A stretch of DNA of 64,000 nt from Mycolicibacterium moriokaense (GTDB lineage Bacteria; Actinomycetota; Actinomycetes; Mycobacteriales; Mycobacteriaceae): NCBI RefSeq assembly GCF_010726085.1, contig NZ_AP022560.1, positions 558,001 to 622,000 on the forward strand. Direction: 5' to 3'. The translations under genes were made by a program, and so were the position numbers. Positions 26,587 through 35,032 of the stretch are shown here, piece after piece. Under the pieces are notes generated by a model. That model saw only the letters and a program-made list of their open reading frames with translations, was not told the DNA's origin and searched no databases. Every line of letters starts with the position of its first letter. Within the stretch, counting starts at the first letter, position 1.

Positions 26587-27690
26587 TCAGCGGTTCCCCG
26601 CGAAGCTCTGCGTCTCACCCTCGGGCGCGGGCAGACCGAGCAGCCGCGCCAGGGTCTGGCTGGCCGGGTTGGAGAGCCGCATCGGCGCACCGGGCGGAAG
26701 GAACCCGGCCTGGATCATCAGGTTGCCGGCCCGATGCATCAGGATGGACAGCCGGGTCGCGGCGAACACCTCGTAAAACGCCACCACGTCCGGGTCCACC
26801 TCGACTCCGGTCAGTTCGGTGTACCGATCGAGAGTCTCTGTCGCGGTGAGGAACCCGGGCAGCGCAGGCGCACCGATGCCCTCGGTGTAGTAGCGCTGCA
26901 GGAACAACCACCAGCCGAGGTCGAGCTCGCGCGGACCCACCGACAGCATTTCCCAGTCCAGCACCGCGGCCGCGCGCAGGTCGTCGTCGAAGATCACGTT
27001 CCCGATCCGCGCGTCACCCCAGGTGAGCACCGCCGACTCCGCGCCGGCCGGTCGATTCTCACGGACCCACTCCAGCGCCTTCTCGACCGTGGGGTTCGCC
27101 TCACCCTCGGCCGCCCACGCAAATGCCTTCTCCCACAGTGCCAGTTGCCCGTCGAATCCCGCCTCGGGATGGGTGCGCAGCGCACTCAGGCCGACCGCGT
27201 CGATGTTGACGGCGTGGATCGCCGCCACCTGAGACAGTGCGCTGTCGTACAGTGTGGCCTGCTGCTCGGGTGCCAGGTCGAGGACCCAGCCTTCGACGGT
27301 GTGCGGCGGATCGTCGGACGGCACGCGGCCGTCGACACGTTCCATCACGATGAACGGTGCGCCCAGCGGGCCGGAGTCCTTCTCGCTGAACAGCATCCGG
27401 GGGACGGGCACCGTGCTGTGCTCACCGAGCGCGCGCATCACGTCGAACTCCAGCTGCAGGTCGTAGCGCGGGAACACCGCCGGGCCCGCCGGCTGGACCC
27501 GGGCCACCAGTGCATGGGCGGTACCGTCCCAGTTCGCGTCGAACAGCACGGTCTCCCCGGACATTCCGTTGGAATGGGGAATCGTGACGTCGGTGACCTC
27601 AACAGCGGTGCCGGGGGACAGGTGCCGGGTGACGGCCTCGGCGAGTGCAACGGCCGCCTGCTGCGGATCGGTCTGGTTCTGCAGTGCCAT
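26587..27690 (-). CDS. APH-like phosphotransferase (kinase-fold protein)
   Basis: The 367-aa protein has the aminoglycoside-phosphotransferase/choline-kinase fold. The catalytic loop is LTWGDARIGN (Asp226 and Asn231; WGD replaces the usual HGD) and the Mg-binding segment is AVLDWEM (about residue 245). The N-lobe contains the expected strands and FIVMERVDGR hinge. Relatives in actinobacteria lie beside acyl-CoA dehydrogenases, and the ACAD10/ACAD11 kinase domains are thought to phosphorylate hydroxy-acyl-CoA. Here it could phosphorylate a hydroxylated lipid substrate. It is directly abutted by the downstream lipocalin-like gene and lies 39 bases after the AveC-like gene. Confidence 0.85.
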   Translation of the reverse strand: MALQNQTDPQQAAVALAEAVTRHLSPGTAVEVTDVTIPHSNGMSGETVLFDANWDGTAHALVARVQPAGPAVFPRYDLQLEFDVMRALGEHSTVPVPRMLFSEKDSGPLGAPFIVMERVDGRVPSDDPPHTVEGWVLDLAPEQQATLYDSALSQVAAIHAVNIDAVGLSALRTHPEAGFDGQLALWEKAFAWAAEGEANPTVEKALEWVRENRPAGAESAVLTWGDARIGNVIFDDDLRAAAVLDWEMLSVGPRELDLGWWLFLQRYYTEGIGAPALPGFLTATETLDRYTELTGVEVDPDVVAFYEVFAATRLSILMHRAGNLMIQAGFLPPGAPMRLSNPASQTLARLLGLPAPEGETQSFAGNR

Positions 27691-27729
27691 GGTGGTCCTT
27701 CGGTAGTAGGGATTGTTCGGGTTGCTGGG

Positions 27730-28812
27730 TTACAACCGGGATGGCAACAAGTAGGACGGAAGTAGGCCGGTGACATCGGAATCGACCGATACCGACAGCC
27801 AGCTCCAGGGCAGAAAGTAGGTGACGGCGGCCCAGAAGGCGCAGAAGCCGACGAGGGCCAGCTGGCGGACCAGGAACCGGGCTCGGGGACGGACACGGTG
27901 AATACCCCGCTCCACGAAGGAAAGACCGCCGGGATCGTCGTAAGCCGACATGCGCAGCAAGGTGAAGCCGGTGGCGTAGGCGGTGACGAACAGGCTCTCG
28001 TAGACCGGGAACTGATACTGGCTGCCCGCGAACAGGGTGAAGGCTCCGATCGTCCGCGGGTAGGCGTAGATCTCGGTCAGGATGAACAGATACTCGACGC
28101 ACACGTCCACCAGGAACGTCAGCCCCGCGGCAATCCCGAAGGCTTTGACATTGGAGATCGCCGGATACCGTTGGCGCAGTATCAGAATCACTCCGCACTC
28201 GATCATGGCGAACCCCAGTCCCAGGTATACGTACTGCGGAACGAACCACACAAATCCCTCGGCGTAGTGCGGCGCGTTCGACAGCGGGAACAGATGTCCC
28301 CACGACCCCCAGTTGATCGCGTGGGAGTTCCAGGCGAACGTCCAATGGAAGTAGTTGATCAGTGGGTCGATCGGCGCAGCCAGTGTCGCGGCGATGAAAA
28401 GCATGCCGTCAAGGCCGATCCGACGATTCTGCAACCACGGCCGCACGAGGCAGATCCACGCCATCGCGACCATGATGGCGACACTGATCCCCTCGATGAC
28501 CCGCATCGCGACCAGACGCCAGGTGTCGAATTCATCGGGGCCGGGAATGGTTGCGGGACCGAATGATCCATCAGTACTGGTCATCCAGCGGATGAACACC
28601 TGGCCGATGAACACCACCCAGAGCACGCCGAGACTCGCCCACACGGTGACCGCACCGGTACGGCCGGGATCCGCCGTCGCGGCGCCACCGCCCGGGAGGA
28701 ACTGTGGGCGCGACGCTCCGACGAAAGACTTCGCGACGGCGGAGACGACGCCGGCGTCATGCCAGGCGCGATCCGGGCCGATCGTGTCCGTCACATCGGA
28801 GGCCGGGCGCAT
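27730..28812 (-). CDS. AveC-like (spirocyclase family) integral membrane protein
   Basis: The 360-aa protein has about seven membrane spans; AGGAGA seven bases upstream supports the ATG at 28812 rather than an extension to 28872. Family features are a DPLINYFHWTFAWNSHAINWG core, FVWFVPQYVYLG, ILTEIYAYPRT and FPVYESLFVTAYA, each aligning with the protein at 22513..23640. The C-terminus GLLPSYLLPSRL matches the fragment at the window start. It is transcribed with the FAD oxidoreductase upstream (4-base gap) and the APH-like kinase downstream. Confidence 0.82.
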   Translation of the reverse strand: MRPASDVTDTIGPDRAWHDAGVVSAVAKSFVGASRPQFLPGGGAATADPGRTGAVTVWASLGVLWVVFIGQVFIRWMTSTDGSFGPATIPGPDEFDTWRLVAMRVIEGISVAIMVAMAWICLVRPWLQNRRIGLDGMLFIAATLAAPIDPLINYFHWTFAWNSHAINWGSWGHLFPLSNAPHYAEGFVWFVPQYVYLGLGFAMIECGVILILRQRYPAISNVKAFGIAAGLTFLVDVCVEYLFILTEIYAYPRTIGAFTLFAGSQYQFPVYESLFVTAYATGFTLLRMSAYDDPGGLSFVERGIHRVRPRARFLVRQLALVGFCAFWAAVTYFLPWSWLSVSVDSDVTGLLPSYLLPSRL

Positions 28813-28816
28813 GGTG

Positions 28817-30430
28817 CTACTTCTCCTGGTCCCGCATCGCGGTCTGCGCGGCGAGCTTGCCCGGTAGTGCACACACCCCGCCGACCGGATGTGTTCCGGC
28901 GCCGCTGAGGTACAGGCCGTCGATCGGCATCTTGTACGCGCCCAGCCCCGGTGCCGGCTTCAGTGGTCCGAACCGGGTGATCAGCGGGTCGACGTGATAG
29001 ACGTTGCCCGCCGGGGCGTTGAAGCGCTCTTCGATGTCGGGACCGCCGAGCACCGCGCGGTCGATCTCCAGGCTGTCGAGTCCCTCGTAGTACTGGGCGC
29101 AGTCGCGCAGCACCGCGTCGCCGACCTTGTCGCGGACATCGTCCCACGGCACGTTGGGGGTCACGGGTATAACCCCGGACCACAAGTAGAACGTGCTGCC
29201 GCCTTCGGGCGCCTGGGAGGGGTCGACAGCGGAGGGAATCATTGAGCAGCTCACCGGAACTGGGTCCGGCCACTCGCCACGAACCACCGCGTTCCATGCG
29301 GCGTCCTGCTCCTCGAGGGTGTGCCATGCAGCGAGGTGGCGACGCAGGTCGAGGTCATTGCCGCGCCACTTCTCGTGCCGCTTCATCGAGACGTGTCCGT
29401 CGAGGGCGACGTTGATCTTCAACGAGGTGGCATGTGTCTTGCGCAGCGGAATGTCCTTGGCGCGCACTGCCAGTTTGCGCTCCAGTGCCCCCTCGGGCAG
29501 CAACTCGTTGAGGGTGATGACCGGGTTGCAGGTGCTGATCACGCCCTTGCGCGGGGTGATGAGCTGGTCGTTGTCCAGACGCACACCGGTGACCCTGTTA
29601 CCGGACACGACGAGCTCCTGCACCCGACTATTGGTGTGCACGGTGCCCCCGTGGGCGATCAGGTAGCGGTGCATGGCGGCGGGGAGCGAACCGGTTCCGC
29701 CAACCGGCATCAGGTTGGGTGTCTTCTGCACGACGCCGAGGTAGATCATCGCCCACGCGGTCATGTCGAGCCGCATCTGCGAGAACGCCGCCATCGCGGC
29801 CAGCGCGCCCTTGGGCAGTTCCGATTCGAACGTCTCTTCCAGGAACTCGGTGTGCGACGCGGTCGCGAAGTGGCGCAGTGACCACAGTCGCTTCGGGTGA
29901 CGGGCGGCGTTGGCGACCGCGGCGGCCATCTCCTTGGTCCACGGTCGCAACGGGTGAGTCTTCATGTACGCCACGACGATCCGCATCGCCGGATCCAGGG
30001 CGTTGGCCAGGTCGAGCCAGGCGCGGGCATCCTTGGGGGAGAAGCGCCGTAGTTCGTCGGCGGTCTTGCTGGCGTCCTTCCAGATGGCCAGCGAGCTGCC
30101 GTCGGGAGCGAGCTGAACGTGCGCCGGGTCCACCGAGATCATCCGCAGGCCGTACTTGTGCAGCTCCAGCTCGTCGGCGATGCCGCAGAGACCGAAGATC
30201 CCCGTCGCCTGGATGGCGCCCTCGTTGAACAAATGGTTCGGCGCTTTCTCGATGATCGCGTTGGTGGTCGTCATGCCGCCGATCTGTGGGGAGGCCTCGA
30301 CGACGGTCACCCGGTGTCCGGCCTTCGACAGATAGCAGCCGGCGGTCAACCCGTTGTGACCTGCGCCGATGATGACGTAGTCGGTCTCACGCGGCACCGT
30401 GCGTCCGGGCAGGGATGTGGTGGAGGTCAT
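28817..30430 (-). CDS. FAD-dependent oxidoreductase, phytoene-desaturase/PYROXD2-like
   Basis: The 537-aa protein has an N-terminal FAD motif VIIGAGHNGLTAGCYL (residues 19-34) and TVVEASPQIGGMTTT. The C-terminus DGLYLSGAGTHPVGGVCALPG is the signature FAD-binding end of carotenoid-desaturase-like flavoproteins. The length fits the PYROXD2-type subgroup. It is the first gene of a leftward operon (flavoprotein, AveC-like, APH-like kinase, lipocalin-like). The TTGA-N8-TCAA palindrome at 30451..30466 lies 20 bases upstream of its start, a position suited to repression. Confidence 0.88.
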   Translation of the reverse strand: MTSTTSLPGRTVPRETDYVIIGAGHNGLTAGCYLSKAGHRVTVVEASPQIGGMTTTNAIIEKAPNHLFNEGAIQATGIFGLCGIADELELHKYGLRMISVDPAHVQLAPDGSSLAIWKDASKTADELRRFSPKDARAWLDLANALDPAMRIVVAYMKTHPLRPWTKEMAAAVANAARHPKRLWSLRHFATASHTEFLEETFESELPKGALAAMAAFSQMRLDMTAWAMIYLGVVQKTPNLMPVGGTGSLPAAMHRYLIAHGGTVHTNSRVQELVVSGNRVTGVRLDNDQLITPRKGVISTCNPVITLNELLPEGALERKLAVRAKDIPLRKTHATSLKINVALDGHVSMKRHEKWRGNDLDLRRHLAAWHTLEEQDAAWNAVVRGEWPDPVPVSCSMIPSAVDPSQAPEGGSTFYLWSGVIPVTPNVPWDDVRDKVGDAVLRDCAQYYEGLDSLEIDRAVLGGPDIEERFNAPAGNVYHVDPLITRFGPLKPAPGLGAYKMPIDGLYLSGAGTHPVGGVCALPGKLAAQTAMRDQEK

Positions 30431-30450
30431 ACGGGCGATCGTCCATTAAT

Positions 30451-30466
30451 TTGAGTTAAAAATCAA
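30451..30466. promoter_or_regulatory. TTGA-N8-TCAA palindrome, candidate TetR operator
   Basis: TTGA (30451..30454) and TCAA (30463..30466) are separated by eight A/T-rich bases in the 146-base gap between the leftward flavoprotein operon and the end of a TetR gene. The same spacing and half-sites recur at 31291..31306 on the other side of that TetR gene, and with one change at 32978..32993. Confidence 0.5.
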
Positions 30467-30576
30467 TACCGATTGGTGAATCGAGTTTGAACAGATTGGC
30501 CAGGCGGTCACCGTGCTGCGGATTCAAAACGCGGCCGTCACCGAATCAGCCCGTGGTACAGCCGGTTTGAGTACTG

Positions 30577-31221
30577 CTACGGAGCTTCGTCGATGTCTGG
30601 TAGTTCGAGCCAGGCGATCTTGTGGGCGGAGGCGGGGTCGAGCCCGAACCCGCGCAGCATCATCTCAGCGCCCCGGGATTCCGTCTCCGGCCCCGGCGCA
30701 ACAACGCCGGACAGAATGGCGCGGATGGCGGCCAGCGCGGCGGCGGCGATCGACACCAGCGCCAGTTCGATGTCATCGATCGCGAATTGACCACTGCTGC
30801 AACCGTGCTCGAGAGTCTCGCGGGCCCACGGCCGGACCGCATCCTCGAAGGCGGCATCAGCTCGGTTGAGTTCGACCACCACGCGCGCCAGTTCGGGTTC
30901 CGACGTGGCGAAGCGGAGGAACCGACGATAGGCCTCTGCCGCCGCCCTGGCCGCATCGGTGGCCGCGACGGCGGTTGCGCCGATGGAGCTGGCGAGTCCG
31001 GTCAGCGTGTCCGCGACGACGGCCTCCACCAGTGCTTCCTTGGATTCGAAGTATGTGTAGAACGTGCCGAATCCCAGGTCAGCGCGGTCGGTCACGTCGC
31101 CGATACGTAAACCGCCAACCCCGGTTTCGGCGATGATCTGTCGCGCCGCTTGAAGCAGGTTCTCACGAGCGCGGGCCTTTCGCCGTTCACGTCGGCCGAC
31201 GCCCACTGGTTCCGCGGTCAC
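30577..31221 (-). CDS. TetR-family regulator
   Basis: The 214-aa protein is read from the GTG at 31221; a longer start at 31281 adds a low-quality N-terminus overlapping the palindrome region. The helix-turn-helix (residues 10-60) contains GGLRIGDVTDRADLGFGTFYTYFESKEALVEAV. The ligand domain is similar to that of the TetR at 32305..32943 (both have RFVxxVE-type and LAAIRxIL segments), suggesting paralogues. It lies between two TTGA-N8-TCAA boxes, one in front of the flavoprotein operon and one before the rightward membrane-protein gene at 31392. Confidence 0.9.
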   Translation of the reverse strand: MTAEPVGVGRRERRKARARENLLQAARQIIAETGVGGLRIGDVTDRADLGFGTFYTYFESKEALVEAVVADTLTGLASSIGATAVAATDAARAAAEAYRRFLRFATSEPELARVVVELNRADAAFEDAVRPWARETLEHGCSSGQFAIDDIELALVSIAAAALAAIRAILSGVVAPGPETESRGAEMMLRGFGLDPASAHKIAWLELPDIDEAP

Positions 31222-31290
31222 GCGTCCATGGTTGCACGTCGAGGATGCGCCCCGTCGCCGGCCGCCGTCAGAGTGAATCAACTTTCATTC

Positions 31291-31306
31291 TTGATAACCG
31301 GATCAA
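31291..31306. promoter_or_regulatory. TTGA-N8-TCAA palindrome with an extra half-site
   Basis: TTGA (31291..31294) and TCAA (31303..31306) flank eight bases; the arms extend to TTGAT/ATCAA. A third half-site ATCAA at 31277..31281 forms another inverted pair with the left arm. It lies in the 170-base divergent gap between tetR (start 31221) and the membrane-protein gene (start 31392). Confidence 0.55.
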
Positions 31307-31391
31307 TGGCCGCTACTGTGGCCCCCGTCACCTGCTCTTAGTGCGACCCGGCCACGTCGTCCGGGCGCTGGAACGAATTGAGGATTCCTGG

Positions 31392-32315
31392 ATGACACCT
31401 CAGCTGTCGGCCTACGAGTTGCTGCTCGCGGCCCCGCCGGTCCCCGCTCATCCGACCACGCAGGTGCCGTTCATGGCCGAGATGCTGTTCACCGTCTTCC
31501 TGGGCATTCCGGTTGTGGTCGGCGTGTTCTTCGCCATCAAGCACCTGGTCACCGGTCGTGGCCCGCTTCTCGCGTTCTGCCTCATCGGGGGTGGGATTGC
31601 GTGCCTCTTCGAACCGATCGTCGACACCCTTGGGCTCTGCTACATCCGGGAGGGCGCGACGCTGACCACGTTCTCCTCGATGGGCCGCGACTTTCCGCTG
31701 TACATCAACTTCGTTTACATCTGGTACGTCGGCGGATTGGCATATCTGGCCTACCGGGTCTACACCACCGGGGTGACGAGGAAAGGCCTCTTCCAGCTCT
31801 ACCTGATCGACGTCTTCATCAACATCTTCTTGGAGAGCCCCGGCGTGCTGTTGGGGGCCTACGAGTATTACGGTCCACAGCCGCTCAACTTCTGGGGACT
31901 GCCGCTGTGGTGGGTCTGCGTGAACCCGATCATGCCGATGACGGCAGGCGCCTTGATCTACAAGTTCGCACCGCATCTGCCGGGCTGGCGGTTGGCGCTC
32001 GTCATCGCGTTCATTCCGATGGCCGACGGTATCGCCAACGGTGCCACTGCTTGGCCCGTGTGGACCGCGCTCAACCGTAATGCCCCGTTGTTCGTGACCC
32101 ATCTCGCCTGGTTGGTCACGCTGGGGCTCGCCCTGACCGCCGTCTGGATCCTGTCGTTCGCGGTCGCTCGGCCCGACGACGAGGTGTTCATCAAGTCCAA
32201 AGTCGGCCTACTCAAAGCGGCGATTTTCGGTGTCGCCGACGACGGGCAGGCTCCTGGCGACCGCGTCAATGGCGTTGTGACGCAGGGCGATAGCGTGGTC
32301 GAGGTCAATCGTTGA
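31392..32315 (+). CDS. Seven-span membrane protein related to the AveC-like family
   Basis: The 307-aa protein starts at the ATG at 31392 (AGGA upstream). It has about seven hydrophobic helices. Conserved features shared with the protein at 34211..35032 are GGGIACLFEPIVDTLGLCYIREG near residue 65 and VLLGAYEYYGPQPL near residue 160. The GxYxY segment also aligns with GVYTY/IYAY in the AveC-like proteins at 22513 and 27730, so I treat all as one superfamily. Its last 11 bases overlap the end of the convergent TetR gene. The role is unknown. Confidence 0.7.
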   Translation: MTPQLSAYELLLAAPPVPAHPTTQVPFMAEMLFTVFLGIPVVVGVFFAIKHLVTGRGPLLAFCLIGGGIACLFEPIVDTLGLCYIREGATLTTFSSMGRDFPLYINFVYIWYVGGLAYLAYRVYTTGVTRKGLFQLYLIDVFINIFLESPGVLLGAYEYYGPQPLNFWGLPLWWVCVNPIMPMTAGALIYKFAPHLPGWRLALVIAFIPMADGIANGATAWPVWTALNRNAPLFVTHLAWLVTLGLALTAVWILSFAVARPDDEVFIKSKVGLLKAAIFGVADDGQAPGDRVNGVVTQGDSVVEVNR

Positions 32316-32943
32316 GTTTCTCGGCCACCTGGGTGACGAGGGCGAGTGCCTCGTCCGGACGGATGCCGAGGGAGCACAGCACATGACGGGCGAAGGCCGC
32401 TTCTGGATTCGGGCCGTGGCGGCCGTCGAGGATCTCGCGGATCAGCGCGAATGCTCCGCCGATCACCGCGGTCAACAGAACCTCGACGTTGGCCACGACG
32501 AATCGTCCGGACACCACGCCGCGTTCCACTGCCATTCTGGCCGGCGGATGCACCGCGTCACTGAACAGCGCCTCCGAATGCGCGATGTTCACGATCAACC
32601 GGGCGAGGTCGGGTTCGCGACGGGCCAGGCCCACCACCCGAAGGGTCGCCATCGCCACCGTCTCGGCCGGGTCGGCGTCGTCGTCGAGGCCCGTTACGGT
32701 CTCGACGGCCAGATCGGACAGCGTCTCACTGATGACCGCTTGCACGAGAACGTCTTTGGAGGCGAAGTAGTTGTAGAAGGAACCGAGAGCGACATCGGCG
32801 CGCTCGGTCACGTCCTGCACACGCAGTCCGACGACGCCCTTGGCGGCGATCAGGTCCCGGCCGGCATCGAGCAACCGTCGACGGGTGCGCTGCTGCTGAC
32901 GCTGGGTGCGGGTCAGGCCGGCCGCAGACTTCTCGGGGTCCAT
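32305..32943 (-). CDS. TetR-family regulator
   Basis: The 212-aa protein is read from the ATG at 32943; longer in-frame starts would run into the divergent gene. The helix-turn-helix contains GLRVQDVTERADVALGSFYNYFASKDVLVQAV (residues about 30-62), closely resembling the TetR at 30577..31221. It is divergent from the lipocalin-like gene at 33076 and convergent with the membrane-protein gene. The 32961..32993 region in its promoter contains a TTGA-N8-TCAC near-palindrome and an overlapping TGAA-N6-TTCA, likely operators. Confidence 0.9.
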   Translation of the reverse strand: MDPEKSAAGLTRTQRQQQRTRRRLLDAGRDLIAAKGVVGLRVQDVTERADVALGSFYNYFASKDVLVQAVISETLSDLAVETVTGLDDDADPAETVAMATLRVVGLARREPDLARLIVNIAHSEALFSDAVHPPARMAVERGVVSGRFVVANVEVLLTAVIGGAFALIREILDGRHGPNPEAAFARHVLCSLGIRPDEALALVTQVAEKLND

Positions 32944-32960
32944 GGGCGCATTCTCTCGGA

Positions 32961-32993
32961 TGAACAGATATTCAGCATTGATACTACGTTCAC
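32961..32993. promoter_or_regulatory. Overlapping operator-like palindromes between tetR and lipocalin-like gene
   Basis: TGAA-N6-TTCA spans 32961..32974, and TTGA-N8-TCAC spans 32978..32993. The latter differs by one base from the boxes at 30451 and 31291. Both are in the 132-base divergent gap and close to the tetR start, as expected for autoregulation. Confidence 0.5.
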
Positions 32994-33075
32994 GCGCCGT
33001 TACGGTGTGAAAACGCCCGTGTCGGCTGTACCGCTGGGCGGGCGCGCACAAATTCAGTGAAAGAGGTTGTGCAAC

Positions 33076-34122
33076 ATGACTGTTCATACTCATCCGGGCG
33101 CCACGGATCTGCTGCTTCCGCTGCCGCAGGCCGGTGAGTCCTGGGATCCGCACACGATCCATACCCACTACTTCGGATTCTCGGTGCCGGAGGCCGCCAT
33201 CGGTGCCTTCATCTATGTGCGGTACATGCCGGCGTTCCCACTCACCCAGGGCGGGGTGTGCATATTCCAGGGCACCGACAATGTCGAACACGCTGACATG
33301 GCCTACCTCGACTACGAGATGACCATGCCCTGGCCCACCGTGGACGGCGGGACGATTGCCACCGCGAACGGACTGACCATCGACTTCACCGAACCAGGCA
33401 AGACCGCGGCACTGCGTTACCGCGCCGGTGACGGACGGATGTCGTTCGATCTGATCGCGGACGCGGTGACTCCGCTATTGGCCCGCGGTCACGTGATGCC
33501 GGGGGAGGAGAATCATCACGACGGCAGCAGCCAGCCGGGCGGTTCCGAGCAGTTCATGCACATGACCGGTGAGCTCGTGCTGGATGGTGAGACGTACGCC
33601 GTCGACTGTTATGCGCCTCGCGACCGGTCGTGGCGGCAGGTGCGCGTGGAAAAGCGTGGAGCCGTGCCGGTTCCGCCGGTGGGCTGGTCGCCGATGTACT
33701 TCGGCCCGGACCTGATCTTCAACCAGATCAGCTTCGAGCCGTTGGACACCGATCCGGCCTGGCGGGGCCTGTACAACGTCGGCGACCGCCCTTCTCATCA
33801 CTTCGCATGGGTCCAGCGCGGCGAGGAGACTCGGGCCATTACATCGGTGCGCCGCAACGTGCTCGAGTACCACCCGCGACTGCACATGGCGCTGCAGCAG
33901 GAGATCACCGCTGTCGACGATGTCGGCGAAGAATACTTCTTCCGCGGGGAAGCCATTGCGGCCGCGTCGATTCCAGCGTGGCCCAACTGCTCGTTCCGCG
34001 ACAGCGTCTATCGATGGCAGGACCCGCAGGGCCGGATCACGCATTCGACCTACCAGGAGATCTGGTTCGACGAATATCAGCACGCGATGCTGCGCAGGGC
34101 CACCCAGCCTGCCCACGTATAG
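33076..34122 (+). CDS. Lipocalin-like protein with RDRSW core (DUF7064-like)
   Basis: The 348-aa protein is read from the ATG at 33076, nine bases after AAGAGG; an upstream TTG at 33067 is less likely. It has an aromatic N-terminus (THYFGFSVPEAAIGAFIYVRYMP), a His/Asp-rich loop (EENHHDGSSQPG) around residue 150, and the core YAPRDRSWRQ at about 178, a variant of HRDRSWGLR seen in the paralogues. No export signal is present. It is flanked by TetR and by a membrane protein (34211), repeating the lipocalin/membrane-protein pairing seen elsewhere in the window. Confidence 0.75.
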   Translation: MTVHTHPGATDLLLPLPQAGESWDPHTIHTHYFGFSVPEAAIGAFIYVRYMPAFPLTQGGVCIFQGTDNVEHADMAYLDYEMTMPWPTVDGGTIATANGLTIDFTEPGKTAALRYRAGDGRMSFDLIADAVTPLLARGHVMPGEENHHDGSSQPGGSEQFMHMTGELVLDGETYAVDCYAPRDRSWRQVRVEKRGAVPVPPVGWSPMYFGPDLIFNQISFEPLDTDPAWRGLYNVGDRPSHHFAWVQRGEETRAITSVRRNVLEYHPRLHMALQQEITAVDDVGEEYFFRGEAIAAASIPAWPNCSFRDSVYRWQDPQGRITHSTYQEIWFDEYQHAMLRRATQPAHV

Positions 34123-34179
34123 CCGGTCGAGAAGTTCGGATTGCGTACCCGTGGGATTCCGTTGCCGCGGACCCCTAAT

Positions 34180-34199
34180 AATCTAATACAGAATAGATT
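34180..34199. promoter_or_regulatory. AT-rich inverted repeat before the membrane-protein gene
   Basis: AATCTA (34180..34185) and TAGATT (34194..34199) are separated by eight bases, 12 bases upstream of the ATG at 34211. The stretch ATACAGAATAGATTA resembles ATATAGAATAAATTA at 57239..57253 upstream of the SCP2 gene, suggesting a shared promoter or operator element. Confidence 0.4.
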
Positions 34200-34210
34200 A
34201 GGGTAGGCGT

Positions 34211-35032
34211 ATGGCGTGGATGGCTCCCGTGGTCACGGACGGAATCGACGCCCCGGTCAGCGAGGTCGGGCAGTGGATCGCCACGACCCTCACCTGGGGG
34301 CTGGCGGCGATCGTCGCGGTGTGGGTACTCAATCTGTGTCGCCGGGAGCGAACCGTTTGGCCGCTGTGCGTCGCAATCGGCGGAACACTCACCTGCCTGA
34401 TGGAGCCGCTGTTCGACCATCTCTACGGACTCTGGTTCCTAGAAGAGGGGCAGTGGAACCTCTACACCACTTTCGGTAGCGCACAACCGGTTTGGGTGCC
34501 GGGGGCCTACCTGGCGTTCTACGGCGGCGCGACGGTGTTCATCGCTCGATACCTAGAGCGCCGTCCGAGCATGAACTCCGTCTGGAAGATGTACGCCTTC
34601 ATTGTCGTGATGGCCATCGTCGCCGAGATGACGTACGTCAGCGTCCTGGGCGTCTACACCTACCAGGACAGCCAGCCCTTCGTGGTGTTCGGCTATCCGA
34701 TCTTCCTCGGCTTCACCAACGCGATGTCCGCCCTCGTCAGCGGGATCCTGGTCTACCGGCTGGTGCCCCTGCTCGACGGGATCGGCTACCTTTCGCTGAT
34801 CCCACTCATCCCGATGGCGTTCGCGGCCGGTCTGTTCGGGACGGGAATCCTGTACCTGTCGGTGCGGCACGGCATCGAGGATCCGCCGATGCTGCTCGTG
34901 CACCTCGCTGCACTCACCGTGGTGGGTGGTATCGCGAGCACCGTCGCGCTGCTGGGCAGGCTGTTGGTCGCCCCGCAGGGTGCCCAAGCCGCCGATGGGC
35001 GGGTTCTGGAGTCCGGTCACTCTGTCGGCTAG
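34211..35032 (+). CDS. Membrane protein related to the AveC-like family
   Basis: The 273-aa protein has about seven hydrophobic helices and few soluble residues. It shares GGTLTCLMEPLFDHLYGLWFLEEG with GGGIACLFEPIVDTLGLCYIREG of 31392..32315, and GVYTYQDSQPF with GAYEYYGPQPL. The first motif's Glu-Pro-x-x-Asp and the Tyr-x-Tyr are candidates for functional residues in the membrane. It follows the lipocalin-like gene after 88 bases with its own AT-rich promoter element. The function is unknown. Confidence 0.7.
   Translation: MAWMAPVVTDGIDAPVSEVGQWIATTLTWGLAAIVAVWVLNLCRRERTVWPLCVAIGGTLTCLMEPLFDHLYGLWFLEEGQWNLYTTFGSAQPVWVPGAYLAFYGGATVFIARYLERRPSMNSVWKMYAFIVVMAIVAEMTYVSVLGVYTYQDSQPFVVFGYPIFLGFTNAMSALVSGILVYRLVPLLDGIGYLSLIPLIPMAFAAGLFGTGILYLSVRHGIEDPPMLLVHLAALTVVGGIASTVALLGRLLVAPQGAQAADGRVLESGHSVG

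Noticed and set aside
25780-27765. A 661-codon open frame on the plus strand
   Set aside because: It is antisense to the lipocalin-like and APH-like kinase genes, both of which have conserved motifs; the plus-strand product has no domain and is rich in Arg/Gly/Gln.
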